Assembly (NCBI GenBank): GCA_964505415.1
Contig: CAZDHW010000016.1
Coordinates: forward strand, 1 to 46,788
DNA from: DTDR01 sp964505415
GTDB taxonomy: Bacteria > Hydrothermota > Tepidihabitantia > Tepidihabitantales > DTDR01
Direction: 5' to 3'
Length of the DNA: 46,788 bases
Part shown: positions 23,925 through 32,680 of the stretch, piece after piece
How the letters are laid out: each line of letters begins with the position of its first letter
Numbering within the stretch: the first letter of the stretch is position 1
The notes under the pieces: model-generated
What the model saw: the letters and a program-made list of their open reading frames with translations, nothing else
The model's database searches: none
What the model was told of the DNA's origin: nothing
Position numbers and translations under genes: made by a program

Positions 23925-24715
23925 TCGCTATTGGCGAGGAGGTTATAACGACTCCAGTAATAGGATTTATCAGCTGTAGATAGATGGCGTTTTCTGATTC
24001 AGTTCCAAACTACCATAGACCTAATAATCCGAGACCAATAGGTATTGATGTTGCTTTAACCCTCTATGGCTTTACCGATACTTGGACAAGGGTTTTTTCA
24101 TTTTAAAATATGAGCTTTTTAATTATAATAACTGCCCAATAAATGATCTCTATTTGGAATTGTTTGGGACGGCGATATTGGTAATTATAACGATGACCTT
24201 AGTAAATTTATTCTTAACCGACTTTTTAGAATCGGTAATGATACCATAGGAATAAAAAATTTAGGTCTTATTTATGATTGCGATAATTTAGAATTACCTT
24301 ACCTTTAGAAGGTATAACTGCTTTTAAATCACCTCCTGTTTGGGAGAAACATTAAATTTAAACGATGGTGATTGGTATTTAGCTTTAGCCGGTTATGAAT
24401 GGGAAAAAGCCTGTAAACCCATTCCTTAGGATACTATTGATACTGTGGCTGGTGAGAAAGCCTTTCTTATCTCTTTTGGACCTTTTAAACTTTTACCTTG
24501 TTCTACTTTACTTTTTATTACGCGGTTATTGGCTCTCTTAGGGCGATTCTTTAATGATTGGGTAAAAACTTGATTCAATTGCCCTAATTGATATTTCGGA
24601 AAAATTAGTAAAAAATTTTATTTTACCTTCTCAAAAACAAGTAGTTGAAATACCTTTAAAAGAAATAAACCTAGAATCTATTTCTTAGAATTTCAAGGGT
24701 AGTTAGAAAGTTTAT
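23925..24715 (+). pseudogene. Shattered exported-protein pseudogene
   Basis: About 790 bases carry stretches of good protein-coding sequence in changing plus-strand frames: 'RYWRGGYNDSSNRIYQL', 'IGIDVALTLYGFTDTWTR', 'KYELFNYNNCPINDLYL', 'GIVWDGDIGNYNDDLSKFIL' then 'NRLFRIGNDTIGIKNLGLIY', 'LNDGDWYLALAGYEWEKACK', 'AGEKAFLISFGPFKLLP' and 'DSIALIDISEKLVKNFILPS'. They are joined by several frameshifts and stops. The 'DGDIGNYNDDLSKF' phrase resembles a repeated element of large exported proteins of this type of bacterium. No single frame is longer than about 75 codons, so the gene is dead. The intact metalloprotease gene follows after about 50 bases. Confidence 0.7.
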
Positions 24716-24728
24716 CTTTCTTAAATAA

Positions 24729-24756
24729 TTGATTTTTTCTTTTTCTTTTATAAAAT
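24729..24756 (+). promoter_or_regulatory. Promoter of the exported metalloprotease gene (predicted leaderless)
   Basis: TTGATT (24729-24734), 16 bases, TAAAAT (24751-24756). The ATG at 24764 is eight bases after the -10, with no Shine-Dalgarno. Confidence 0.65.
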
Positions 24757-24763
24757 AAAAGTT

Positions 24764-26809
24764 ATGGGTAATTGGTTTTTTCTTTTATTATTTTTATTTA
24801 GTAAGAAAGAGGTTGATAAGATAATTGGTGATTGGTGTTATACTATCTATGCCTTAGAGGCTTTTAAAGCCAAAGCTCCGCTTCAAAGACCCAATCTTTC
24901 CGGACCGGTAGAATATATTGAAGGTGATAGATTTCGTGTCCATTATACAAGAAGTGGTAGTGATGCGGTCTCTCGAGCGTATGCCGAGTCAGTAGCTTCT
25001 TATATTGCCCATTCTTTTCGTCTGCAATTAGATAGTTTAAACTGGGCACCACCACCGCCAGATTACGGATTAGGTGGCGATGACCGTTATGATATTTATA
25101 TTAGAGCCTTACCTTCAGGAATTGGTGGCTATTGCGCACCTGAATATTATTATCCCAATCCTTATCCGGATGGTGCCACTTCTTACATTGCTGTTGCCAA
25201 TAATTTAAGTATTGGTGGGTTTTTAAAAGTGGTTTGTGCCCACGAATTTAATCATGCCTGTCAATTCCGTTATAGCTCCGAAGAAGGAAATTTTTGGTAT
25301 GAGAATACGGCAGTTTGGATGGAAGATGTTTGTTATGAGGAGATTAATGATTATATCGGCTATCTCACTTCTTCTCCCGGGCCATTAACAACTCCCCATT
25401 ATCCAATAAATACCTTTATCCAAGGTGGTCTCTATCAATATGCCGGTGGTATTTGGGCAATGTATTTAGAAGATAGATTTGATACCGATTGTTTAAGAAA
25501 GATTTGGGAAAGACAAGGAATGATTAGTGGTAATAATACTTTAGAAGGTTTTGATTATGTTTTAAGAAATTTTTATAATTCCAATTTAAATGATGCTTTA
25601 AAAGAATACGGTATTTGGCGATATTTTACTGGTCAAAGGGCAATTTCGGGAAGGTTTTTTAGTGAAGGTAATTTGTGGCCAATGATTAGTATAATGAGAA
25701 CCCATAATTCCTATCCTTGCCAAGGCAATTCTTACTCTTATGAGCCGGTTGTTCCGGGCGGTGCTAACTATATCCATTTTTTAAATGGTGGAGGAAAGTT
25801 CTTTCTTTCTTTTGATGGTGAAGATGGCTTTAATTGGCGGGCAATTGTTGTCGGTTATAAAAGAGAAGAACCAAGGATTTACGAATTAAATTTAAATAAT
25901 CAAGCTCAAGGAGAAGATTCTTTTAATTGGCGGTATGAAGATAACTTTGTCTTAATTCCCATTGTTGCCCATTGGGAATACGGCATTGGCTACCAATTAA
26001 ATTTTAATTATTCCGGAAATATCCGGGTTCTTTTTGATGTTGGTGTGGAAGAGATAAAGGGATTTCCTTCAATTGGCGATTCCCATCAAATAGTTTATCC
26101 TAATGGCTTAATAAAAAATTATGGTCAAAGAGAAGCAAATTTTTCTGTAAGATTAACCTGTGGCAATTTCTATTCGGATATAAGAACAATTACCCTCAAT
26201 CCTAATGATACTCAAAGGGTTTATTTTTCACCTTGTACTTTAAAAGAAAGAAATTACCAATATTATCGCTGTACTACTTTGTTTTATAATGATGAAAGAC
26301 CAAGTAATGATTTTAAGGAAGGAAGAATCTTTGTGAAAGTAGAAGATTGCGGAGCGGAAAGTATTGTGGCACCAGTTGGTAATATTAGCCAAGGCTCTTA
26401 TGTCCAACCAAAAGCAGTAGTAAAAAATTACGGAAATTTAAGAGAAGAATTTAATGTTATTTTTGTAATCGGTGATTGGCAGACAATAAAAAGGATAAGT
26501 ATTCCGGCAAACACCGAAATTTTGGTTATCTTTGATTCCTTATGGTATGCCTCTTCCCTGGGTGAATATTTTGCGAAATGTTCAACTGCTTTGACCAATG
26601 ATTTAAATAGAAATAATGATAAGAAAGAAATAAGGTTCTATGTCACTTTGCCAGCGGTTGAAGAGAGAAAGGTTTTTAATAATTTAAAAGAAAACAATTA
26701 TGAATTATTTGATATTAAAGGAAGTAAAGTAAACACCGATTTTTTAAAAAGAGGTATCTATTTTCTTAAAGAAGATAAAAGGCAATTAAAAAAGATTGTT
26801 ATAAAATAA
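24764..26809 (+). CDS. Exported HExxH metalloprotease-like protein (MXAN_6640 type) with CARDB-like domains and sorting tail
   Basis: 681 residues. A short signal peptide (about 1-13) is followed by a catalytic domain with 'GGFLKVVCAHEFNHACQFRY' (zinc-binding His160, catalytic Glu161, His164) and a downstream acidic ligand in 'WYENTAVWMEDVCYEE' (Glu180 or Glu187), the layout of gluzincin-like MXAN_6640 putative metalloproteases. Two Ig/CARDB-like modules follow ('YPNGLIKNYGQREANFSVRL' and 'QPKAVVKNYGNLREEFNVIF'). The last 40 residues ('LFDIKGSKVNTDFLKRGIYF', then 'LKEDKRQLKKIVIK') are the shared sorting tail. It is transcribed alone and shares the terminator at 26811-26839 with the convergent Kelch gene. 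Confidence 0.9.
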   Translation: MGNWFFLLLFLFSKKEVDKIIGDWCYTIYALEAFKAKAPLQRPNLSGPVEYIEGDRFRVHYTRSGSDAVSRAYAESVASYIAHSFRLQLDSLNWAPPPPDYGLGGDDRYDIYIRALPSGIGGYCAPEYYYPNPYPDGATSYIAVANNLSIGGFLKVVCAHEFNHACQFRYSSEEGNFWYENTAVWMEDVCYEEINDYIGYLTSSPGPLTTPHYPINTFIQGGLYQYAGGIWAMYLEDRFDTDCLRKIWERQGMISGNNTLEGFDYVLRNFYNSNLNDALKEYGIWRYFTGQRAISGRFFSEGNLWPMISIMRTHNSYPCQGNSYSYEPVVPGGANYIHFLNGGGKFFLSFDGEDGFNWRAIVVGYKREEPRIYELNLNNQAQGEDSFNWRYEDNFVLIPIVAHWEYGIGYQLNFNYSGNIRVLFDVGVEEIKGFPSIGDSHQIVYPNGLIKNYGQREANFSVRLTCGNFYSDIRTITLNPNDTQRVYFSPCTLKERNYQYYRCTTLFYNDERPSNDFKEGRIFVKVEDCGAESIVAPVGNISQGSYVQPKAVVKNYGNLREEFNVIFVIGDWQTIKRISIPANTEILVIFDSLWYASSLGEYFAKCSTALTNDLNRNNDKKEIRFYVTLPAVEERKVFNNLKENNYELFDIKGSKVNTDFLKRGIYFLKEDKRQLKKIVIK

Positions 26810-26810
26810 A

Positions 26811-26839
26811 AAGGCAGGGACCTTAAGAATCCCTGCCTT
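26811..26839. terminator. Bidirectional terminator between convergent exported-protein genes
   Basis: AAGGCAGGGA (26811-26820) pairs with TCCCTGCCTT (26830-26839) over a nine-base loop. It is followed by TTCCTTTTT on the plus strand and preceded by AAAATAAAA, giving a T-rich tract on the minus strand, so it can serve both genes. Confidence 0.85.
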
Positions 26840-26860
26840 TTCCTTTTTAGAGAATTTCCT

Positions 26861-29098
26861 TTATTTAAAAATGACGGCTTTTATCGGTTTTGAATTATCA
26901 ATCTTTAAGAAATAGATACCGCTTTGTAAGTTATTAGGGCCAAGAATAATCGGTTCTTTTTTGGTTTCAATCTTTCTTATAAGGGAGCCTTTTGAATCAT
27001 AAATTAAAAGGGTTTTCGTATTTGTTAATTTCAAAGGCATCTTGAAGATATTATTAACAATTGCTTTTTTAAGGAAATAGTTATCTCCTTCTTCAACCAT
27101 TGGCGGATGTAAACCAGCAAAGATTAATGTTCCGTAAGCAGCCGCATTATTCCATTGGGTTCCGGGCATAGTTGTTGGCCAAGTTCCCCAAAAGACATTT
27201 CCCGGAGCTGCGGCTACATAAGCATAAAAACCAACTGTATCCCATTCAGGATTTAAAGTGTAATTCCATTTGAGATTTCCTTTATTAATAACTGCTTCAA
27301 ATTGAAGATTACCAGCATTGGTGCTTGTCCTTAAAATTCCATTGCCACTTGCCCATCTTGTCCAATAAGCAGAAGGAATATTACCGGTACCTAATAAGGC
27401 CCGATAAACAACAGTATCCTGATTTAACCACACAAACCAATGGTTTCCTTCGGAGGAATCAAGAGTCCAAGTTCGTGAGTAATTTTCATCAAGATAGCAA
27501 CCAAATTGGTCATAATTTTCTCTAATGGTTTTTGCTTTAAAATCTAATGCCCAATAGACATTGGCAGAATCGTGCTTGCAATAAAGAAAAACACTACCGG
27601 CCGGTCGAGCACCACTTCCTTGCATATTTAGAACATCGGAAATATCTACCTTTAGTGCGTCACGCCATTCTAAACTGTCAATAACACCATCAATAGTTGG
27701 AGTAATTTCCCTAAAAGGAGCAACTAAGGTATCCCTCACCAAGAAGGAGAAAGTAGTTTGTCTTAAAGTATCGTTTCCCCTATTGGTATCATTAGGTAAA
27801 TTGGTAAACATTGTTACTTGATAAGTATTACCAGCATTTCCAACCTGCCAAACTGGGAAAGTTACTAAGGCGGTCTCATTAGGTGCTAAAGGACCAGGAT
27901 AAGTTACATTCTGCTCGTAAATTCTCACACCAGAAGAATCAATCCAGCAATAAACAGGAATATCTTGTTGAGAAGCGGTGCCAAAATTTCTAATTTTAGC
28001 AATCGGTGTAATCTGAGAATTGGGGGAAACTATTTGGGAAGGACTTCTTATTGCCTCAATTCCGGCATCATTTTCATAGGTGATAAAACTACCTTCTTCA
28101 TTAACCGCTAAATAACGAGTAACACTCCAATCAATTGAACCACCAACCACATAGATTTTATCCAGATAGGCACCAAGAATTGTCCATCCCCGGCTTGTGG
28201 GCATTGGTGTTTCTACTTCCCAGGTATTGGTGAGAACACTATAACGCCAAACAGTATTTACTGGATTAGTTCCGTCAGCAGTGCCACCAATTATAAAAAT
28301 GGCAGTATCATTAAAGGCAACTGCACTATGATATTCCCTTGGACCAGGCATATTAGCCTTTTGGGTCCAGGTATTGGTTTGGGGGTCAAATTCCCAACAA
28401 TCGTTAAGGACACCAGCAGAACCGGCACCACCAAAAACATAAAGTTTTCCTTGAGCACCAGCTGCCGCTGACCAGCCTCTGCCAACCGGCAAAGTTGCTT
28501 TTTGGGTCCAAGTATTGGTAGTTGGGTCATACTCATAAGTAGTGCCCGTTCTATTCTCATCACCAACAATATACAATTTACCGCCAACCGCATCACCACA
28601 ACAAGCCCAACGACCAGCAGGCATATTGGCTTTTTGTGTCCAAGTCTTGGTATCACAATCAAACTCAAAGAGAGTAGCAGTAGTGGCATTTGTTGAATCT
28701 CTTCCACCAGCATAATAAATTTTATTACCAATCACCCCACCCGCACCGGCTCTTCTGGGCGCAGGCATAGGAGGCATCTCAATCCAAGTGTTAGTCTCTG
28801 GTACGAAGGCATGAACTTTCCTTGTTGATTGCTGACCTAAGGAACATCTGCCGCCACAGACATAAAAAGTATCTCTCACAACACCTTTGCCACCTGCCCA
28901 ATATCTGCCATAAGGAATTGGCGCTTTGGTAGACCAAATGATTGTTAAAGTTTTTGGCTCTGGTGGTTCATTGGTGAAAGAAGAAGAAAAAGTAGGAGCA
29001 ACATCATTTATATGAGAATAATTGGTAATAAGGGAATTCTCATTAGCAAAAATAAAAACACCAAGGAATAAAAATAAAATACTTCTTACTTTCATCAA
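26861..29098 (-). CDS. Exported Kelch-repeat protein with CARDB and CBM9-like domains and sorting tail
   Basis: 745 residues. A signal peptide (about 1-19) is followed by about six Kelch repeats (about 50-340) with recurring 'W-x-x-x-x-x-M-P', 'G-x-x-Y-V-x-G-G' and 'V-N-T-W' elements, for example 'KIYYAGGRDSTNATTATLFE', 'KLYVFGGAGSAGVLNDCWEF' and 'TAIFIIGGTADGTNPVNTVW'. A CARDB-like Ig domain (about 350-460; 'IRNFGTASQQDIPVYCWID') and a CBM9-like domain ('ITPTIDGVIDSLEWRDALKV') come next. The C-terminus is 'LIYDSKGSLIRKI ... LQSGIYFLKIDNSKPIKAVI', the sorting tail. CBM9-type modules bind carbohydrates in other proteins, suggesting a role in polysaccharide contact. AAGGAGG precedes the ATG. 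Confidence 0.9.
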   Translation of the reverse strand: MMKVRSILFLFLGVFIFANENSLITNYSHINDVAPTFSSSFTNEPPEPKTLTIIWSTKAPIPYGRYWAGGKGVVRDTFYVCGGRCSLGQQSTRKVHAFVPETNTWIEMPPMPAPRRAGAGGVIGNKIYYAGGRDSTNATTATLFEFDCDTKTWTQKANMPAGRWACCGDAVGGKLYIVGDENRTGTTYEYDPTTNTWTQKATLPVGRGWSAAAGAQGKLYVFGGAGSAGVLNDCWEFDPQTNTWTQKANMPGPREYHSAVAFNDTAIFIIGGTADGTNPVNTVWRYSVLTNTWEVETPMPTSRGWTILGAYLDKIYVVGGSIDWSVTRYLAVNEEGSFITYENDAGIEAIRSPSQIVSPNSQITPIAKIRNFGTASQQDIPVYCWIDSSGVRIYEQNVTYPGPLAPNETALVTFPVWQVGNAGNTYQVTMFTNLPNDTNRGNDTLRQTTFSFLVRDTLVAPFREITPTIDGVIDSLEWRDALKVDISDVLNMQGSGARPAGSVFLYCKHDSANVYWALDFKAKTIRENYDQFGCYLDENYSRTWTLDSSEGNHWFVWLNQDTVVYRALLGTGNIPSAYWTRWASGNGILRTSTNAGNLQFEAVINKGNLKWNYTLNPEWDTVGFYAYVAAAPGNVFWGTWPTTMPGTQWNNAAAYGTLIFAGLHPPMVEEGDNYFLKKAIVNNIFKMPLKLTNTKTLLIYDSKGSLIRKIETKKEPIILGPNNLQSGIYFLKIDNSKPIKAVIFK

Positions 29099-29123
29099 AA
29101 CCTCCTTTTATAAATTAACTTTT

Positions 29124-29151
29124 ATTATAAGAAAATTAAAAATTAAATCAA
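29124..29151 (-). promoter_or_regulatory. Promoter of the Kelch protein gene (leadered)
   Basis: On the minus strand TTGATT (29146-29151), 16 bases, TATAAT (29124-29129), followed by about 20 bases of leader with AAGGAGG before the ATG. Confidence 0.7.
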
Positions 29152-29161
29152 TAAAAAGTTA

Positions 29162-29189
29162 TTGATATTTTTTAAAAAATTATTAAAAT
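29162..29189 (+). promoter_or_regulatory. Promoter of the SPASM-DUF1464 operon (predicted leaderless)
   Basis: TTGATA (29162-29167), 16 bases, TAAAAT (29184-29189). The ATG at 29199 is ten bases on and has no Shine-Dalgarno. It is divergent from, and eleven bases away from, the Kelch promoter. Confidence 0.65.
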
Positions 29190-29198
29190 TAACAACTT

Positions 29199-30352
29199 AT
29201 GAATACTCCCTATTTAATTGACTGGGCAGTTACTAATAAATGTAATCTTAATTGTTTACATTGCCGTGNNNNNNNNNNNNNNNNNNNNNNNNNNNNNNNN
29301 NNNNNNNNNNNNNNNNNNNNNNNNNNNNNNNNNNNNNNNNNNNNNNNNNNNNNNNNNNNNNNNNNNNNTTAATTGACTGGGCAGTTACTAATAAATGTAA
29401 TCTTAATTGTTTACATTGCCGTGGAATGGCTAATGAAGAATTAAATAAAGAAAATATATTAAAAATTGCAAAGGAAATTTCAGCTCTTTCTCCAAGATGG
29501 ATTATAATTGAAGGTGGTGAACCCCTTTTAAAAAAAGAACTTTTGAAAATAATAGAGATTATTTTTGAAAGTAATATCAAAACTTATCTTATCACCAACG
29601 GTATGTTCTTTAATGAAAATTGGGCTAAGATATTTAAAAAATTTAATATCAATCTTATGATAAGTGTTGATGGTGCTGATAAGGAAAGTTACGAGAAAAT
29701 AAGAAAAGGAGCAAGCTTCGAAAAACTAAAAGAGGCAGTAACAATTGCTAATGAATATAATATTCTTGATAGTGCTCTTATCACTATTGGGAAACATAAC
29801 AAAAATCAAATTGCTAAATTATTCCAATTTATAAAGGAGATAGGTTTTAAAAAAATCACTTTTTTGGGCTTAAAACCTTGTAAAGATTATGAAAAATATC
29901 TTTTAGATAGAAAAGAATATAAAGAGTTATTATTTACTATTATTGAAAATCAAAAGAAGACCGAAATTGATGTCTATGTGGATGAGCCTTTTTTTAAAGC
30001 TTTCTTAAAGGAATATAAGATTGAATATTTTCCCAATTCTCAAAATGGCATTATCGTTCCTGATACTTCTGCTTGTATTTTTGGCGAATATATTTTTATT
30101 GACACAAACGGTGATGTTAAACCTTGTACCTTTGCTCCTATTACGATCGGTAATGTGAAAGAAAAAAGTCTTAGAGTGATATGGGAAGATATGAAAAATT
30201 CTTTATTTATTAAAGAGATAAAAAATTTAAAAAGAAAGAAAAATCCTTGTCGGGAATGTAAATATTTATATGAATGTGGTGGTTGTCTTTCAAGGATTTT
30301 TTATTTAACTAAAGATTTTTCCAATCCTGACCCTTGTTGTCCATTAATATGA
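29199..30352 (+). CDS. Radical SAM/SPASM-domain protein, interrupted by a scaffold gap
   Basis: The 55 bases before the 100-N run are repeated directly after it. Collapsing 155 bases gives one frame of 332 residues starting at ATG 29199. The radical SAM cysteines are C15, C19 and C22 in 'TNKCNLNCLHCRGMA'. 'IIEGGEPLL', 'LITNGMF' and 'MISVDGADKESYEKIRKGAS' follow. The C-terminal SPASM domain has 'CIFGEYIFIDTNGDVKPCTF' and 'NPCRECKYLYECGGC', which supply ligands for auxiliary iron-sulfur clusters. SPASM enzymes mature peptides and enzymes (heme d1, PqqE-like, anSME, sactipeptide enzymes). No precursor peptide is visible nearby. It overlaps the DUF1464 gene by 4 bases, so the two almost surely work together. 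Confidence 0.9.
29214..29423. other. Scaffold gap 2: 100 N flanked by identical 55-bp contig ends
   Basis: Bases 29214-29268 and 29369-29423 are identical and surround N 29269-29368. As with gap 1 this is an unmerged 55-base contig overlap, and it lies inside the radical SAM gene. Confidence 0.95.
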
Positions 30353-31335
30353 GAGTTGTTGGTATTGATCCCGGTACATACAGTTTTGACATTTTTGGGA
30401 TGGAAGATAATGAGAAAATAATTATAGAAAAAACAATAAAATCAGAAGAGATTTTCAAAAATCCTTATCTTCTTATAGAGGAATTAGAAAAATTGATGCC
30501 TTTGGATATAATTGTTGGTCCTTCTGGCTACGGCATACCAACAAAAAGTATAAAAGATATTACCGAAGAAGACATCGGGAAAATGATACCCTTAGATACT
30601 AACATTGCCGTAAACGAAGGAATAAGAAAATTACTCATAGAAATGAAAGAAAGAGAAATGCCGGTCTATTTTACTCCGGGTGTTATCCATCTGCCAACAG
30701 TACCAGCTTACCGAAAATGGAATAAATTTGATATGGGAACAGCTGATAAGGTATGTTGTGTCGCCTTAGGAATAAAAGACCAATCAGAAAGATTAAATAT
30801 TCCTTTCCAAAAAACATCATTTATTTATATAGAAGTTGGTTATGGATTTACTGCGGTGATAGCTGTTGAAGATGGGAAAATTATTGATGGAATAGGAGGA
30901 ACGAACGGTAGTTTAGGATTTCTAAGTTGCGGCGGAATGGATGGCGAAATTGTTATCCGTTTAAAACCACCTTTAAACCAAGAAATTCTTTTTAAAGGAG
31001 GTTTAAAAGATTTTGTAGGGAAAGATATTGAACCAAAGGATTTGATAAATTTTGAAGAAGCTCTTATTCTTTTAGGAGAAAATATAGAGAAAGATGTGGC
31101 TTCGTTAACTGTCTCTTTACCAAATCCAAAAGAGATAATGATTTCTGGTAGATTAACGAATTATAATTTTATAAAAGATGAACTTACTAAAAGGTTAAAT
31201 AAATATGCAAAAGTAATAAAAGTTAATAATCTATCAAAGGTGGTAAAAGAAGCCGCTTGTGGTGCTTATATTATCGGTGAAGGGTTATTAAAAGGAAAAT
31301 ATTATAACCTTGTAAAAAATATGGGATTAATATGA
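30349..31335 (+). CDS. DUF1464 family ASKHA-fold protein (butyrate/acetate kinase-like)
   Basis: About 328 residues starting at the ATG at 30349, which overlaps the TGA of the radical SAM gene (ATGA); two in-frame TTG codons further upstream are less likely. The ASKHA phosphate-1 loop is 'VVGIDPGTYSFDIFGMED', the middle holds 'GPSGYGIP' and 'TPGVIHLPTVPAYRKWNKFD', the phosphate-2-like stretch is 'FIYIEVGYGFTAVIAVEDGK' with 'GGTNGSLGF', and the adenosine-like motif 'MISGRLTNYNF'. DUF1464 is mostly known from archaea and is annotated there as a predicted kinase; no activity is established. Its presence in a bacterium and coupling to a SPASM protein are notable. The final bases overlap the start of a decayed gene. 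Confidence 0.8.
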   Translation: MRVVGIDPGTYSFDIFGMEDNEKIIIEKTIKSEEIFKNPYLLIEELEKLMPLDIIVGPSGYGIPTKSIKDITEEDIGKMIPLDTNIAVNEGIRKLLIEMKEREMPVYFTPGVIHLPTVPAYRKWNKFDMGTADKVCCVALGIKDQSERLNIPFQKTSFIYIEVGYGFTAVIAVEDGKIIDGIGGTNGSLGFLSCGGMDGEIVIRLKPPLNQEILFKGGLKDFVGKDIEPKDLINFEEALILLGENIEKDVASLTVSLPNPKEIMISGRLTNYNFIKDELTKRLNKYAKVIKVNNLSKVVKEAACGAYIIGEGLLKGKYYNLVKNMGLI

Positions 31336-31720
31336 ATGAAATGAAAATTTTCATAATTTTAATTAGCGGAATTCTTCTTACCGACATTTTCTTACTATAC
31401 TAAAGAAGAATTGCCATTTTTCATTTCTTTTGGACCTGAGCTTATAGTTGGTAAAACCTAATTAAAATCGTATCAGAATTTATATCCCTTCTCTTTGGAG
31501 AGATAGTCCATTAGACTGGCAAGTCAATTTGCTTTCTGGAAATGATGAATTTTATGGAGGGATTAGGTTCGCCAACCGGACACAGGGATTTGTTGTTGGT
31601 GGGAATTTTTATAAAAAAATAACCAGAATTTCTGTGGGGAATTTTCTTATTTGCTTCTACCACACTGGAAAAGAAAAGAGATTAGCGGAATTATCATTAC
31701 TTTTAGTTTTGTCATTTTAA
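31332..31720 (+). pseudogene. Decayed gene, probably an outer-membrane or exported beta-barrel protein
   Basis: ATG 31332 overlaps the stop of DUF1464 (ATGA) and begins a signal peptide, 'MNEMKIFIILISGILL'. TAA follows after 23 codons. Continuing in other frames are 'YTKEELPFFISFGPELIVGK', then 'IYIPSLWRDSPLDWQVNLL', 'GNDEFYGGIRFANRTQGFVV' and 'GGNFYKKITRISVG', with alternating-residue strands like an outer-membrane barrel. At least two frame changes and two stops are needed to join them. It was the third gene of the SPASM-DUF1464 unit before decay. The family is not identified. Confidence 0.6.
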
Positions 31721-31727
31721 AAAAATA

Positions 31728-32429
31728 TTAATAACCCCGAAGATAGATTTCTTTTATTTTATTATCGCTTTTTAATATTTTTAAAAATCTTTCTGCCTCT
31801 TCTTTTGGATAAGGTTTAATTTTTTGGTATCTTTTACTTTTGGCACTCTCATTAACAAATCTTTGTAATACCCATCTTTTGGCACCAACCAATTCTTCTT
31901 TTATTAAAAGTAGGTCTTGCTCATTAACCAATTTGGGAACTAAAGTGGTTCTAAATTCATAATCTACTTTTCCTTCTTTTAAAAGGGCAATACTTTTTTT
32001 AATTAAAGAGAGCTCGATCTTTCTGCCGACTGCTTTTTCATATTTTTCAAAAGAGGTTTTAATATCCATTGCCACATAGTCTAAAAGATTCTCTTCAATT
32101 AAAGAAAGAAGATTAAAATAAAAATAGCCATTGGTATCAAGTTTAACTAAAAAACCTTCGGCTTTAAAGACTTTTATTAACTCGGGAAGGGCCGGGTTAA
32201 TTAAGGGCTCACCACCAGAAATCACCACACCATCAATAAATTTTTTATTCTTTTTTAAATAGTCAAGAATTTCGAAGGTTTTAAATCTTCTTAATAGCTT
32301 AGCTCTTTTAACAATTGGCCCATTTTGGCAATAGGGACAATTAAAATTACAGCCCCCAAGAAAGATTACTGAAGTAATTTTTCCATCCCAATCAATAAAG
32401 GAGTTTTCAATAAAGCCTAAGATTTCCAC
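31728..32429 (-). CDS. nrdG: Anaerobic ribonucleotide reductase activating protein-like radical SAM enzyme
   Basis: 233 residues. The radical SAM cluster is 'GGCNFNCPYCQNGPIV', in the NrdG2 (TIGR02495-like) context 'GFIENSFIDWDGKITSVIFL', followed by 'VISGGEPLI', 'LDTNGY' and 'VAMDIKTSFEKYEKAVG'. NrdG2 proteins activate class III ribonucleotide reductase by placing a glycyl radical. No NrdD gene is nearby, and 7-carboxy-7-deazaguanine synthase-like or pyruvate-formate-lyase activase relatives share the motif, so the target is not certain. The gene is the last of the ten-gene minus-strand run, overlapping the thioredoxin-like gene by 13 bases. Confidence 0.85.
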   Translation of the reverse strand: MEILGFIENSFIDWDGKITSVIFLGGCNFNCPYCQNGPIVKRAKLLRRFKTFEILDYLKKNKKFIDGVVISGGEPLINPALPELIKVFKAEGFLVKLDTNGYFYFNLLSLIEENLLDYVAMDIKTSFEKYEKAVGRKIELSLIKKSIALLKEGKVDYEFRTTLVPKLVNEQDLLLIKEELVGAKRWVLQRFVNESAKSKRYQKIKPYPKEEAERFLKILKSDNKIKEIYLRGY

Positions 32430-32680
32430 AGATTATTCAATTCTTCAAAGGTGGGAGCAGTTTTTTCCCACCTTTTGATAACTTCCCCATCTTTTATCAA
32501 TAATACTTGGGGAATATCCCAAACATCATAAAAACAAGCTTCCGCCATACCATCCGGTGTTTCCGTGTCAAAATAGACTATTTCTAAATTCTTATTAAAA
32601 TTTTCTTTATAATAATTTAATTTATTTAAAATATCTTTACAGGCTTTACAATTACTGTTACCAAAAAGATAGATTTTCAT
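32417..32680 (-). CDS. Thioredoxin/glutaredoxin-like small redox protein
   Basis: 87 residues with a CxxC active site 'NSNCKACKDI' (Cys12 and Cys15 approx.) and the cis-proline loop 'VWDIPQVLLIKDGEVI'. It resembles small archaeal and bacterial thioredoxin-like/NrdH-type proteins. In some anaerobes such proteins donate electrons to class III ribonucleotide reductase, which fits its overlap (13 bases) with the NrdG-like gene. Which reductase would recharge it is not visible. It overlaps the upstream Asp-box gene by 4 bases. Confidence 0.85.
   Translation of the reverse strand: MKIYLFGNSNCKACKDILNKLNYYKENFNKNLEIVYFDTETPDGMAEACFYDVWDIPQVLLIKDGEVIKRWEKTAPTFEELNNLWKS

Noticed and set aside
28291..28731. 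A leucine- and valine-rich alternative frame within the Kelch gene
   Set aside because: It follows the Kelch coding frame shifted by one base, with no ribosome-binding site and repeat-derived composition.
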